Source: Coniferiporia sulphurascens
Lineage: Eukaryota > Basidiomycota > Agaricomycetes > Hymenochaetales > Hymenochaetaceae
Length of the DNA: 64,000 nt
Direction: 5' to 3'
Assembly: GCA_002794785.1 (NCBI GenBank)
Contig: NBBA01000007.1
Location: 744,001-808,000, forward strand
The notes beneath the pieces are model-generated. The model saw only the letters and a program-made list of their open reading frames with translations. It was not told the DNA's origin and did not search any database. This document shows positions 31,091 to 43,768 of the stretch, piece by piece. A program made the translations under genes and the position numbers. The first letter of the stretch is position 1. Each line of letters begins with the position of its first letter.

Positions 31091-33980
31091 GAGGTCTGAG
31101 TCAATCCCACGGATCGAGACGAAGAAAAGTAACGCAACGTGTAACTCAAAGCATCCATAGCGCGTATAATGGAGTACGTCGTGGAGGAAAAGATATAGTA
31201 GAGTATTGCGCTAATGGCTTTAATCACGTGTTAGCGATACTTATAAGGGTAATGAGAGGATCAGCGCGCCTAGAGTGAGGAGACAGGTTCCTGCAACCTC
31301 ATGGGGTCGGGGCGGGTTCCTTTTATATCGACCAGCCATTTAGCCCATGAGCCAATTTCTTTGGGATGAACAACGAAAATTAGAGTGATAAAGAAGGGCG
31401 CTTTGAAAGCAGTCTGAGGCTCGTGGTGTCTCTGCATGATTTCCCCTACCAGCTGCAGTCGACGGAAGGTTGACAGCAATCGAGTGAGTACTTGGTAGTG
31501 CCTCAGTCTGCTGTAAAAACCTGATGCGGATTCGGAATTGCGGTTCCTAGGTCTCGATAGTTATGCTCCGCACGTCCGACCAGCGAGGGCCCCCAGCCGG
31601 CACGTCAGCGTAGCGTCGTACGGTGTGGCTCAGCCTTCAGAACCACAGCCACAATGTGTATATGACGACTGGCATAACCAGATGATTGTGAGAGCATTCC
31701 TGCTTGTCCTCTGATCCTATCTTCATTTTTTCGAACCAAAATCAATCTGTTGTTTCCCTTTCTTTCCATGTTTCGGCTTGCAGGTAATCCAAGCTCTGAT
31801 GTCCGCTAGTTGGGAAAAATAGCCCAGCCCCGGGCCCTGCTTTCTATCCCCAGTGACCGACGACCCGACGAGCGAGGGGACAAAGATCGCGTCCTACCAG
31901 ACTAAAACAGATCGTTTCGCTTCGATCACCTGGTACACACCTAGTGCGTTTCATGCGAGGGCATGACGACACATATGAGGAAAAGCACGGGCGTATGGAA
32001 ATTGTCCGGGGAAACAAAGGACGAAGCGAAAAGATGAGGGGGACAAACGGACACTCGTCAAACGAACGGCAGTCTAGATCTAGAGTACGCCTAACCTCAA
32101 AGTGCCAGCACCTGCGTTAGCGCGTAGCCCAGTACCGGCGGCAGCATTGATATCCGCGCGGACCGCACCCGGGCTCAGGCTGTTGGACGGACAAGCGGAC
32201 GGATAAACGGGCGGGCGGAACGGAAGGTCTCGGAGTAAAACCAGCCGGTCGGCAACCGCCAACGCCGCCGCCCAGTATAATTTTCGTCCCGTCGCCACCG
32301 CCGCCCAACGAGCTCGCGAGGCACGTGGCGGCTAACTTGTTTGCGGAAACGCCGTGAATATCAATATTGTGCCGCGGCACCGGAAAACAAACGGAACACA
32401 CCCCGAAAACATATCTATCGGGCCGTGGAATCTGCGATCTGTACGCAGCTGTCCCGATCCGATCCATCTCGATTCAGAGTCCGTGTTGTCAAGACTAAAA
32501 GCGCTAAAAAGACTTTGTTGAGCTCGTCACTCGAACCCTGCTTCGTTGGTTCCACACGTGCAAATACTACCGCCCCCGCTCCCAACGTATCGCTTATTGG
32601 TCTGGACCCATTGCAACAATCCGATCGGCACCAGTGACCATCGCCAGAAGTGCATACAAGAAACACAGATGAACCGCCGGAAACTTCAAGTTACTGTACG
32701 TATGTGTACCGAAAAACACTCACCTGGACTTGCGACTTGTACGAAGAGCTATGTACAAATGTCAACTATCCTTTGTGCGCTCATGGGGAGTATTCCGTCC
32801 AGAACACTTCCCGATGCCATAAACGGATTCTGTCCCGCATTTAACAGGGTAGCCCGAGGGTGACTTGATTTGCACCCATTGACTGACTCGGAATCAGCCC
32901 TAACGGACCAGGTTCTTTCCCCAGGCTCCGCACGACCAACTAGGCCGCCCACTGCCCCACTGCAACCACCGCCAAAGTCTGTGAATTCCGAGATCCAGAA
33001 CTCCAAGTCTGTGCCCCGGACCGAAATACAGTATCGTTAACGCCAGCATCGCAGTCTGAAGGGCGCGAGGTTCCATAACACACAGGACCACCGTGATCCA
33101 TTGCTTATCACGGTGCTTCCAGGGGCGCGATCTCAATCAAAAAGGAGCGCGGAAGTACAACACGGAGGCGTCCAGTATCTGCACGAAATGCGTGAGCCGC
33201 CGTCCCGGTCCTGTCACGGTGCAATCCTGCATCCTGCACGACTCAAAAGGGAAGGCAGGGCAGGGCAGGGCAGAGCAGGGGGGAGGGGGGGACGGAATCA
33301 GTGCTGACTCGGAACCACTCGATTCTGCAGTTGGTTCCGATTCCGTGTGTCATAATCAGATTCGTACTCCTGAGTCTTGCTCTTACCCGTCTTCAAGAAG
33401 GATTCATCAGCGGAAACAACGGAACAGCGGGACGGCGAAAACAGCGGGTGTCCGAGTCCGGCGAGCCCGTCTCCTGGAACTCGAGATATACATGTACATG
33501 CATAGCATGGCCCACGACGATACCGATACCCTGGGCGGCTGTGGGCCTCCAAGTTGTACCCGTCAACTCGAACTTCCACCAGTCCACGATAAGATCTTCA
33601 CAGTCATTCATACTATGTCTACGTTAACTCTGGAGGGGGGGTGAACGGGAACTTGGCAGTCGCCTCAGCCTCAGCCCTCACTGCACATCAATATTAATAT
33701 TAATACTACCACTCTCGCTTTCTTTTTTCCTCCCTCCCAGAGCCTGGGTTGCTTCCGCGCTTCTTTAGCGAGGAGCAAGGATCGAGGGAACCCATGCCCG
33801 GCGCACAAATCCTCTGATAACTCGACTCGACTCGATCTACCGGTTCGTTTTTTTTTGGTGTCGGGGGACAAGTCGAGTCAAGTCGAGTCGAATCGAGATA
33901 TCGGAAGTCAGGACACAACAAATTTGTCCTTCCGATCTTCCTTTTTTCGCCTGCCTTCAATATTCGGGAACTCCGGCTAA
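31091..33980. other. Non-coding stretch upstream of the F-box gene
   Basis: Upstream DNA of the F-box gene followed by GC-rich DNA. Open frames here are short and low-complexity. Includes a pentanucleotide hairpin at 33,821-33,897. Confidence 0.5.
33821..33897. repeat. Inverted CTCGA / TCGAG pentanucleotide arrays
   Basis: CTCGACTCGACTCGAT at 33,821-33,836 faces AGTCGAGTCAAGTCGAGTCG at 33,871-33,890 across about 35 bases that include a T run. The arms can pair as a hairpin. A similar structure recurs at 37,894-37,939. Confidence 0.8.
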
Positions 33981-33981
33981 G

Positions 33982-34014
33982 AGTCAGTCAGTCAGTCAGT
34001 CAGTCAGTCAGTCA
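33982..34014. repeat. (AGTC)n tetranucleotide repeat
   Basis: About eight perfect units of AGTC, followed by an AT run and then a long pyrimidine-rich strand (about 34,030-34,330). Confidence 0.95.
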
Positions 34015-37000
34015 TTATTATTTTTCTGTAGGTGTGCGCAATCTTTCTTCGAGTCTCTCTTTCTTCGTTTCTTCGTCTTCCTACTTTCCCCAAATTCTAC
34101 TTTCCCAGGCCATCTCCCCCTCCCCCTCTAGCCCCTAGCCCTACTCGCTTCTTCCTTCCCTCCCGGGGCCTTTCATTTCATTTCCCTACCTTTCCTCCTC
34201 GCTCTTCCCGTGTCCGTGGACCTGCGTTCCGGTTCCCACCTCCTCCACCACGCCCCCCCCCAGGATGTGCGTCGTGCGCGTCTTACTTACTCACTTACTC
34301 GTTTCCCCCTCCTTCTGTCCTCTTCCACACCTACACCGTATTTCCGGACGTCGGACGTTCCATGAGCCCGCCTCAGGTAATATGATTATGACTGTGATCA
34401 TGACCATGACTATGATCTGGGATTCGCATCCGCATCCGCACCTATACCTGAAGAAAGGCGTGTTTCTTCTTTTTTTTGGTAAGTTCGGTACAGTAAGACG
34501 AACTTGAATATACCGTGTCCCCGATTAATGCCAACGTCGGCGACGTGGTTGCCCAATCCTCCCGGCTCCATCCGTCTTTTCTTTTTCCTTTTTCTTTTTT
34601 CCTTTCTTCCACCTCCTCCCCCCGGTCTCCCGGTCCTCTTCGCACCTGCTTTTCCACGCGCATCATGCGGTATGTGGTAATGCAGTATGCACAACATGTC
34701 CCACATGCATGTACATATATGTTTCAAGGCTGGTTCAGGGCTGGAGCGGACGGGTACGGGTACGGGGAGAACGAGGCGCAAGTTGTTTTTTTTTTTTTTT
34801 TGACAAATTCTGGGTTTTGGATTTATCCAAACGTTGGAGAGGGAGGGGGGAGCTTGGAACACGGAACACGGAACACGGAACACGGAACACGGAACACGGA
34901 ACATTGGAAACACGGAAGAGCGAAGGGGGGGGAAGGTAAGTATTTCCGAAGAAAGAAAAAGAGTGTGATTAAAAAACGGGAATTTGAACACCCGCCCTTT
35001 CGACGTTCGGCGTTCGGCGTCTCGTGAATCACTGCCCGGACCCGTGGGTAAACCAATTTTAAAAAAAAAAGCGAGGCGGAAGCGGAAGCAGAAATAGAAG
35101 CAGAAACAGAAACAGAGCGAGGGTACATGTCCATATGTAAGTATGACGAATTAGTACTTGGACCTTCCCTCGAGGAGATCCTCGACCCTCGATCCTCGGT
35201 CTTCGGTCTTCGATGGCATTCATTACCGTATTTTCCCGGCGATGTTCATTAATATCGCCCGCTTCCCGCTTCCCCGCTTCCCCGAGTCCCGCTTCCCGAG
35301 TCCCCGAGTCGAGTCGAGTCGAGTTACACGTACAGACGTACACCCTCGGGAGAGTTCTCAAGTCCCAGAGCCCCAGTAGGTTCTTAACGAATCGATCCTT
35401 CGGGGGTCAAAATTGCTGACTTATTGACTGCCGATGACGACAACTCGCTGCGCAGTGGCGTAGTTGCGTTGCGCACGTGGCCCGGGGAGGCCGGAGGATG
35501 AGTATTAGCTATGAGCTATGACGTGGCAGCGTGAGTCATCCCGACGCCGACCGTCCTGGACTCCAAAGCGGCGAAACGCGGTGAAAAAAAAAAGAAGACT
35601 TAAAGCAAGAGACGTTAACGAGTCGCAAAGGAACTCCGCACCACGCCGGGCCCGGGCCCGGGCGAAAAAGCGTTGCTTCCCTTACTTTGTTTAATAAAGA
35701 CTCCTCTTTTTCGTTTGGTTTGTGCTACGTCGCTCTTCGCTTGCGCGTTTTTTTGCGTGCTTCGACTTCGACTTCGACTTCGGTTTCGGATTTAAGCTGT
35801 AGTTTTTTTGGATGACATTGGTGTGAAGGAATCGGGTTTGTACTTTCGCCGTCCCGCGCAAGGCCCACCAGCCACCTTGAAAATAAATTTATTCTTACTG
35901 CACAATACATACGCTTATCAGGATTCAGGATTCAGGATGCAGGATGCAGAAGGTTCAGGGAGGGAAGGAGGGGATAAGGACAAGGATCAGGACAAGTACC
36001 CAGGCTACGTCGAACTAGTACTAAGTAACGGGCAGAAGAAGCACAAAACGAAGTACCAGTCCTGTCCGGACACAGAGCGCACCAAATTTTTTAAAGATGC
36101 ATACGCAGTACGGCAGCGATACAGCAATACAGCGAGGCAAGGCGTGTGTGGGCGCGTGTAGGTGTGTAAGAGGCCGAGAAGGGTAAAGCGCAAGGGGGAG
36201 GCGTATAGAGCGCGGGAAGGGGTGCCACGTACCGCGTGCTTGGGATGGAGAAGCTTAAGGCCAGGAATTAGTATTACTGTATATTTGGCCGGGGAGGTTA
36301 AGCCGCCGCGGGAGGGCGAATCACCGGCGGGACCCCAAGCTCAAGGGTTCAAAAGTCCAAATTTGGCGTGGGACGCGACGCGGCGCCGCCACCGTCGAAC
36401 CGTCGCTGCATTTAAGGAACCGCGAGTCGTTTGGACTCTGGTAATCGGGACAAGTTCGGTCTAGGAGAAGGATTGATATTGATATTGATAGATTGACGCC
36501 GTCGCCCCCGGGGCTGCACTTCTGAGTCTTTCTTATACATGGAGTAAGACGGCTTCGTCATGGTAGCTCATCGCGGTTTCCTTTTTTTTCGGGGGGCTAT
36601 TTCCGGATGCATGAGAAAGAAGTGTCCGAGTCAGTCAGCCCGCCGCGGCGAGACGATGGCGTGAACAGGCCTAGGGATTGTAATTGTAATTACACAGTAC
36701 GGCACGTTATGTAAGAAGACGTACAGTAGGGCCGCGCTCGTGCGCGTGGCCGGGGGTGTGATAACCCCGGACGGCGAGCAGGACGATAGGACTAACGACT
36801 TCGCGGGTGCAGAGGGTTCCCCAAATAGGCGACGCAAAGTCACGTTATATGAAATAGGAATAGACTATGCACAGCCAATCGGCTTCGAGGCCCTTGGGAC
36901 GGCGTGTCGGCGTCGGGGACCGTGAGGTGTGGACTGGGCGGCGGGGCATGTGGTCATTGATCAGTGGGCGACGGATGATGGATGACGGATGGTGCTGAGG

Positions 37001-37893
37001 GTCGAGGCCTGGGCCGTGGCCGTGTCTGTGTCCGTTGTGTTCTGCGTCCGCAGACCTCGACGTCATACGGCTTCGTCGGTGACCTCATTCGCCGCCGCCG
37101 TCGCTGAGCCTCCCGGTGGGTCGAGGCCTATCACTGCCTATCGCTGCACGCACTAGTCCCGTCCTTTGAGATAATATCCATGTCTTCTCAATCCAAGTAA
37201 CCCCGTCTCGCCCTATTTTCCATTCCTTCGACGCGCGTGCGGGGTGCGAGAATAAGCATAGGCATGCGAGTCTGATCGCATCAAAATGAATACACCCTCG
37301 TTAATAATTACAGTAATTCCATTCTTCATTCTCCCAGTACTTCTTTCTACCTTGCCGCGCTCGCCGCTTGTTGTTTACACCGGGGGTGAGGAACGGGGTA
37401 ACGCGTAACGCGCGTCCTCGAGTCTGGGCCACGCTCTCGATTCGATCGAGTCCTTTCAGACGCGAGACGCGCCTCCCGGCACTAGTATGCCTGTGCTAGT
37501 GCCTGCCACTGACAAAACACACACAACCCTCGTTCGTCCACTGCTCACACCCTCACCCTCAAACTTGCATTGCTCGCGAGGGTGGGGGGCTCAGGACCAG
37601 GTCGCCTAGTGCGTTCTGCGTTCTCCGACGCGAGTTCGCGACTACTTATCGAAGGTCGAAGAAGCGCTTGCTCCTCCGAGTCGCTCCCCTCGATCATTGA
37701 TCGTTGGCCGTTACATGTGTGGACTGGGATCGGGCCTCGGTCCTCGATGGGGAGAACAAAGAACAAAGACGAAAGACGAAAGACGAAAGATAAGTAAAGA
37801 TAGACCGAGCGGCCTTTGTGTGCAAAATGCGATTGCGGACGGGCGCTGGGCTGGGATGGAAGATGTCTGGGAATAGTTACTGGGGTCTCGCCG
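34015..37893. other. Gene-poor, repeat-dense stretch
   Basis: No convincing gene. Holds pyrimidine-rich DNA, T15 and A10 runs, a degenerate GAAGCA/GAAACA hexamer array (35,070-35,118), a CCCGCTT/CCCGAGT array ending in GAGTCGAGTCGAGTC (35,260-35,325) and GGGCCC palindrome stacks (35,648-35,664). Confidence 0.5.
34856..34903. repeat. (GGAACAC)n heptanucleotide minisatellite
   Basis: About six to seven units of GGAACAC, the last degenerating into GGAACATTGG. A degenerate relative lies at 55,590-55,640. Confidence 0.93.
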
Positions 37894-37939
37894 CTCGACT
37901 CGACTCGATCTGCTGCAACACGAGTCGAGTCGAGTCGAG
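37894..37939. repeat. Second inverted CTCGA / TCGAG pentanucleotide hairpin
   Basis: CTCGACTCGACTCGA at 37,894-37,908 faces CGAGTCGAGTCGAGTCGAG at 37,921-37,939 with a 12-base loop. Confidence 0.88.
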
Positions 37940-40688
37940 GTCTGTCGTTCCCATTCCCACTCACAAGCCCGCAACTAAGTCCGCGATATCAATCACAACA
38001 GGATCGAGACGCCCGAAACAGCCTCCCGCGTGGAAACAGGAGTAGCGATACTTAGTACGTGAACATGTACTTATAGCACCCACAGTACTACCTTCAGTAA
38101 GTAATTTTGATTAGCGCGCGCCTCCGGGTCCGATTACATTACTGTAATTCCGGCGGCGCCTCTTCGTCGAGGAAACCCGAAAAGTTCGGAAACCCCCGGG
38201 TCCTGGTATGTCTTAATCTTCATCTTTATCTTTATCTCGACCTTTCGAGTCGATGATCGGTCCCGGGCCCCAAGTCGAAATTAACTCCAGCTCCAAGTCC
38301 GACTTACCCGCCTCGCCCCGCCCCGCCTCGCCTCGTTTCAAGTTTCAAGTTACAGACTCAGACTCGGATCCCGTACGCGGTACGTACTAGTATATATATA
38401 TATGTATCCGAAATCGTCGCGTTCCGACCGCTGCCGCCGCCCCAAAGCCTAACCTCAATCCGCAACCCCGCAACTCGTAACTCCCGAACCCCGAATCGTG
38501 AATCGTGAGTCCCGAATCCCGATACGCGGGGGGCACGGGATACGGGACACGGGGCGCAAAACCAAGAACAAGAACAAGAACCAAGCGGCGTAGCATCAAT
38601 CACCAATAACTAATAACTGATAACCAATAGTCAATAACACGATATTCCGAGTCGGGAACAAACGCGAAAACGCGAAGACGCGCTTAGTAGTAGTAGGAGT
38701 ACTTACTTGGAAGTCGGGACTTTACTCGGTATACCATGTAGACGACAGAAACGCGAAATACGGAATGCGAAACACAGTCAACGGTCAACAGACCAACGGA
38801 CCAGCACCCGACACGATCGAGCATACACGGAAACACGGAAACGGAGACAGATACGGATACAGATACAGGCCCAGCCTCGCAAAAGAAACGAAAATCGAAA
38901 ACGAAAAACGGAGTATCACCCACCTCATCCTCATCCTCATCCTTCCGCGTGCGGCAAGAGGGCAGCGCCGCAGCGGGCGCCCACCCCTCCCCAGCGCCTA
39001 TCACACAGCCGTACTTACAGTGTGACAGTGTCTATATAGCGTCTAGTGTCTGGGCTCTATCCCTATCTCAATCTCATTATCTGTATCTCAATCTGTATCT
39101 CAATCTACGACGAAAGGTCGGCGGGGTGGTAACCCTCAAAAGGGCGAACCGGGCCGACCCCCGACCCCGACTCCAAACCTCGTCTCGAGACACTTCAAGA
39201 CCCAAAACTCACGGAATAGCAAGTTTCTTTTCAAAGTCTCAGAGACAAGCAAGCCGCGGTAGTTTGTTCATGTTTATATTTAATAAAACGTCTATACATT
39301 GTTTTTTTTAATAAAGATAATAGTTATTACTACCCTCTCTTTCCCTCTTTCATCCAAATCTTCTCTGAAATCGAAATGCACATCCACCCAAGGAAGAGAT
39401 GATAGCGACAGCGAAAACAGCAAGGACTTTCAATAGCGAAGCGTAGCGACAAAAAAGGGAGGTAGTGGCGTATGCGTAATGCGTATGGAATGACTAAGAT
39501 ATACTATAGACGAGGGGTGTGGTTTGGTTTGGTGTGCGACAGGGGAGTGAGGGGAGCTAGATACAGAGCGGGACAGATGGAATTGATGATAGTGATAGGT
39601 GACAGGAAGTAAAATGGGATGCTTGGGTTGGTTTGGCTTGTGCGTTGCTGACTGGACGCAGGTGGTGTGCGTGTGCGTGAGATGCGGGATGTGGATGATA
39701 GGGAGGAAAGGGGAAGGGCGACAGAAGAGAGGAGAGGAGAACGAAACCGACAAAAAAGAAAAGAGAAAACAACCGAGAAACCAAATGACCAGACCAGACC
39801 AGTAGTAGTGATAGTAGGGCAATAGCGATGCGAATTGACAAAGTCGCATGAGGATGAAGGGAGGACAGAGTTCTAAGCACAGCAAGTAGAAAGAGAAAAG
39901 AAAAAGAAGAAAAACAAAAACACGAGTACCAAAAAGAAAGCAGAGATTGAGAAAGTGAAAGGATACAGCAGGGCTCGGCTCGGCTCGGTTGGGAAGATTT
40001 GGTTCTGAGAGGCAAGAGGAAGGGGAGGCCGGCATGGTGGAATGGACGATGCATGTGTGCATGAATGGTACCGATGGACGGTGTGCGATGCATGTAGTGG
40101 GCGATCGGGACGCCGCGGTGGAACGTGTTATTTTTTTTTGGAGGTAAGAGGTGGGGGGATGAAGGGTTCCCCGCCGTGTTGACGATAGGATTCGGATAGA
40201 GGGACCCGTACCAACGTGTGGACGGACGGACGGACAAGTGTCCAGCAGCGCCCCGTACGGACCCAAAGGTAGACCGGAAAAAGGAAGAGCCCGAACCGCG
40301 CGCCGGCGGACCAGACAATTAGGGGGCGTCAACCCGACGTAGGGAAAGAGTAGGGAGAGGGAAGGGTTTGCGTCAGAGTTTGTTTTTTTCTTCCGAAGAG
40401 TCCCGAGGAAAGGATATACGGCGAAGGCAAGGTAATAGATAGGGGCGCAAGGGGGTGTTGGTAATAGTGGTAGTAGTGATGATGGCGATGATGATGATGA
40501 CGATGGCTGGACGGACGAGCGTAGCAGGTCCGAGCCCGAAAGCGATAGTGTAGAATGAAGACCCAGAGAAGAAAGCTGAGGACGACGAAGGACGGAGATC
40601 TATGTATAAGGCGAAGGTGGAACGGGAACTCGAAGGCGAACATGCGAAAGAGGGGACGCCGCGGGCGTCGAGCGTCGAGTGAAACGCA
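37940..40688. other. Gene-poor stretch
   Basis: Microsatellite-rich, with a TA run near 38,391-38,402 and AATCGTGA-type repeats near 38,495-38,510. Open frames up to 300 codons on minus (39,430-40,332) are Pro/Ser/Leu-rich low-complexity and overlap each other in two frames, so they are not called genes. Confidence 0.5.
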
Positions 40689-41666
40689 TCATGTTCGTAA
40701 TTTTGATTTGAGCTGCGAAAGCGCCAAAGAGTAAATAAGGAGACGAGTTGTGGAGGAAGGGAGGTACTCACCGGACGCATCATCAACGGCGGCGGCGACG
40801 GGCAGCCGGGCGAAGATTGGCTTGCGTGCTTCTGTTGATCGTACGACAAAGCATGACGAGATGAAGTAAAGAAGAGAGCATCCGTCAGTACGCAGTACAC
40901 AGCACGCGAAACATGAAACACAGGAGGAAGCGAAGAAAGAAAGGGGGGGAAGAAAGAGAAAAAATAAACACGCCGTCGCAAGCATTGCGTCAGAGCCAAG
41001 GGGTCGGGACGGGTCGAGACGACCGCAACCCATGTGCCATACGACGCGTTCGTGATTATGCCGAAAAAGACAAACGCCGAAGCCGAGTGTGTGGCGGGTC
41101 TAGAGCGTGGTAACGAGAAACGGGGGAGGGGGATTGCAAGATCGGGAGAACCGGGGCCGGGACCGTTTCGCTCGCGTAGCGCGTAAACCGAAGCAGCCCG
41201 CGCGAGACGCGGACGCAGACCCAGACGCCGCCGCGGCAAAGGGGGGTAAAGGAAAAAGGCTCGGAAAAAAATGCACGGTGCGGGCCGCCGCGTATCTGTA
41301 CGCAGATCTCGCTCCGGAGAACGAAGGGGAGGGGGAGGACGAGAGGTAAGAAATGAGACTAACCACAGGTGTGAGCGCAGCGGGCTTGCCGCCATTGGCG
41401 TAGTTCTGCGACGTAACGGAGAGTGCTTTGCGTAACTGGAGAGGTCGGGGGAGGTCAGGACAGGACACAAAGGCGCGCAGGGGGAGGGTACGCACTTTTG
41501 CTTCGCTCTCCTGTGCGCGCGAGGCGAGGGTGGGCTGGTGGAGGGATACGTGGTCAAGGCTCTGAGCCTGCGGGAGGCTGGAGAGCGCGCGGGAGAGACT
41601 GGGGAGCGCGACGAGGTGCTCTGCGCGCTTCTGCGCGGTGGGACTGGAGGCGGTGCGCGTTGCCAT
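40689..41666 (-). CDS. Candidate small spliced gene, 108 aa, function unknown
   Basis: Proposed exons on minus: 41,666-41,496, 41,435-41,364, 40,831-40,772 and 40,712-40,689. All join in phase 0 with GT...AG introns (donors GTGCGT, GTTAGT, GTGAGT; each acceptor CAG). Two introns are 60 and 59 bases, typical of basidiomycetes, and the first has a CTGAC branch-like site. The middle intron would be 532 bases, which is long, so an exon may be missed. Exons 1-2 read MATRTASSPTAQKRAEHL... to LRKALSVTSQNYANGGKPAA. No family recognised. This is a model from splice signals only. Confidence 0.35.
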
Positions 41667-42726
41667 TTGGGTAGGATTGAGAGCGCGGTAAGTGCAGCGA
41701 GTAAGAGGGCACTGGTGCAGATGCAAGGGGCAGTAGTTGCGTTGCAGAGTCGACGAGGGGGGTACGACGGGAGCAAAGAGCCGAGGGAGGAGGCAGGGGC
41801 TTAAGTAGGGGAGAAAGCAGAGGCGGGTACGGGGGCGGGCTGGTTGGCTGGCTGGCTAGGCGAGAGAATCTCACGTTTAACCTCGTGTGCTGCCGTTATG
41901 TAAAATAATAAATAAACATAACATCAGGCCCGCATACGGCGGGCGTGTGCAGCAGCTGCAGCGTGGCAAACGCGACCCTGGCCCCGTTATCGAACCCCAT
42001 GCCGTAACACCAACGCCTGTTTCTGTTTCCAACAATCAGCCCTCCACCTGATTCTGCTGCCCCTTCGCTTCTCCCGGGCCCACGCCCTCAGGGTCTCGAC
42101 GTCTCTCAGGGGCCTTCTCCTTTCGTATCTCCAGCAATAGCCTCCGTCTACTTCCCCCTCCCTCCCTCCTCTCCCCCCCTCACACTCCCTTTTTTCGGCG
42201 ATCGCCTCCCCCTCCCAGTCCCGTTCACATACTCATCTCTTACACCCACTGATTGCTTCCGCTAGCGAGGTCTGCCTGCGATTGGGCGCTGCCACTGTGC
42301 TCATCTCCAGGGTATCCGTGGACAGGCATACGGTTATACACTAAACCGTCGTCTCCCCCTCACCGGTAAGCGTGTTGGTGGCAGTCTCGACGTCCCCGTC
42401 CCACTCGTCCTTGGCGTCCCTCACACTCCCCCCCTTTGGTTCACCCCTCGTCCACCCCAAACAGTCCGACGAGATCCCAGCGGTCGGGTGGTCGGATGCC
42501 ACTAGCACGAGAAACGAGATCTGGTTGCTAACGTGCCACACGCCCGCCGCATATGACTGCCCTGCCTATCTTCGTGCATCCTACTATCCTACTGTATCAT
42601 ATGCACGGTATGGTAGCGCAGCGCGGCCATATCGTGCACTCTCTTCCTATCCGAGTCTATGTGTGTATCATATCGTAGTACAGCACAATGCAATACCCAT
42701 GCAAGTTCGAGTCTCGTCTTGAATGA

Positions 42727-42905
42727 ATGACCGACCGACCGACCGACACTCGGTGCGTACCGCGCGACTCGGAAATCGCGATTACTATCAATATTAATAT
42801 CGACATTTTGTAATACAATATTAATACGGTGTAGCGTACATCCACTGCAACTCGTGTCGTCATCCAGGTCCGGTCGGTCGGTCGAGTCGGTCGGTCTGCC
42901 ACGGT
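42727..42905. repeat. Facing (GACC)n and (GGTC)n arrays
   Basis: GACCGACCGACCGAC at 42,730-42,747 and GGTCGGTCGGTCGAGTCGG near 42,871-42,891 are complementary and flank about 120 bases that contain AATATTAATAT palindromes, allowing a large hairpin or cruciform. Confidence 0.75.
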
Positions 42906-43729
42906 CGGTCCTGCAGTATGACAATCAGTCGGTCGGTCAATCCATCTCGCAATCATTCAATCGCGTTAATTGTCCCAAGGTCATATGTACATGTACGACA
43001 TGTACAGTATCTATCCAGAACTTCCAGATTTTATCACCGACACGCTGGGGACTTGTCGAATCAAGTGACATCGATATTCGATACTCGCTGTTTGGCACAC
43101 ACCAGACAGGCGGGCAGGTAAGCAGGCAAGTGCGAATCGGAAAGACGACACGAAGCAGGAAGATCTCCTACAGTAGACACTCGCTGGACCAAGGGCCAAG
43201 GGGTTGAGGACCAAAAGAAAGAAAGAATGGAAAGAAGGGAAAGAAGAGAAAGTTAAAAATAAACCTGCCTCGCCCTCGTTGACACTGCGGTGCGGTGCGT
43301 TTTCCTGTCAGGATTCAATGAATTTGGGAGTCCGGATTCGCGAACATGGACATGAACATGAAATAATAATACGATCGCGAACACGCGTGTCCGACTCGCT
43401 GCTCGCCTCTCATGCGCGAGGAGGGGGGGCATCCACAAGGGCTTAACTCTAGACTATTACAGTAATATTGTAACAACGACATAAATAAAAACCACCATGA
43501 CTGTACTGTATTGTACGAGTCGGAGTCGAAGAACACGTGGTAAGAAACAAGGAATAAAAAATAATAAATAATAAAAACTCCTCACCCTCGGGCTGCTTTC
43601 GCTCTTTACGAGGTGCCGTCGGCGTCGGGGGCCAGATGGGAGTGAGAAGTGAAGATTAAAGATTGAAGACTTGAAAGCGGGACAACGAAAGGAAAAGAAA
43701 AAGCGAAACAGCAATTTGCGGCGTACCGT

Positions 43730-43768
43730 ATGCCGTGAGCCGTGAGCCGTGAGCCGCGAGCCGTGTGT
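43730..43768. repeat. (GCCGTGA)n heptanucleotide array
   Basis: Four to five units of GCCGTGA with a GCCGCGA variant. Confidence 0.85.

Noticed and set aside
36340..36375. tRNA-like T-arm (GGGTTCAAAAGTCC)
   Set aside because: No matching acceptor, D-arm or anticodon arm could be found around it.
39430..41776. Long minus-strand open frames of 300 and 467 codons
   Set aside because: They are rich in Pro, Ser, Arg and Leu with no domain, overlap other frames of equal quality, and run through probable introns; they reflect GC- and pyrimidine-rich composition. Only the short spliced model is kept as a candidate.
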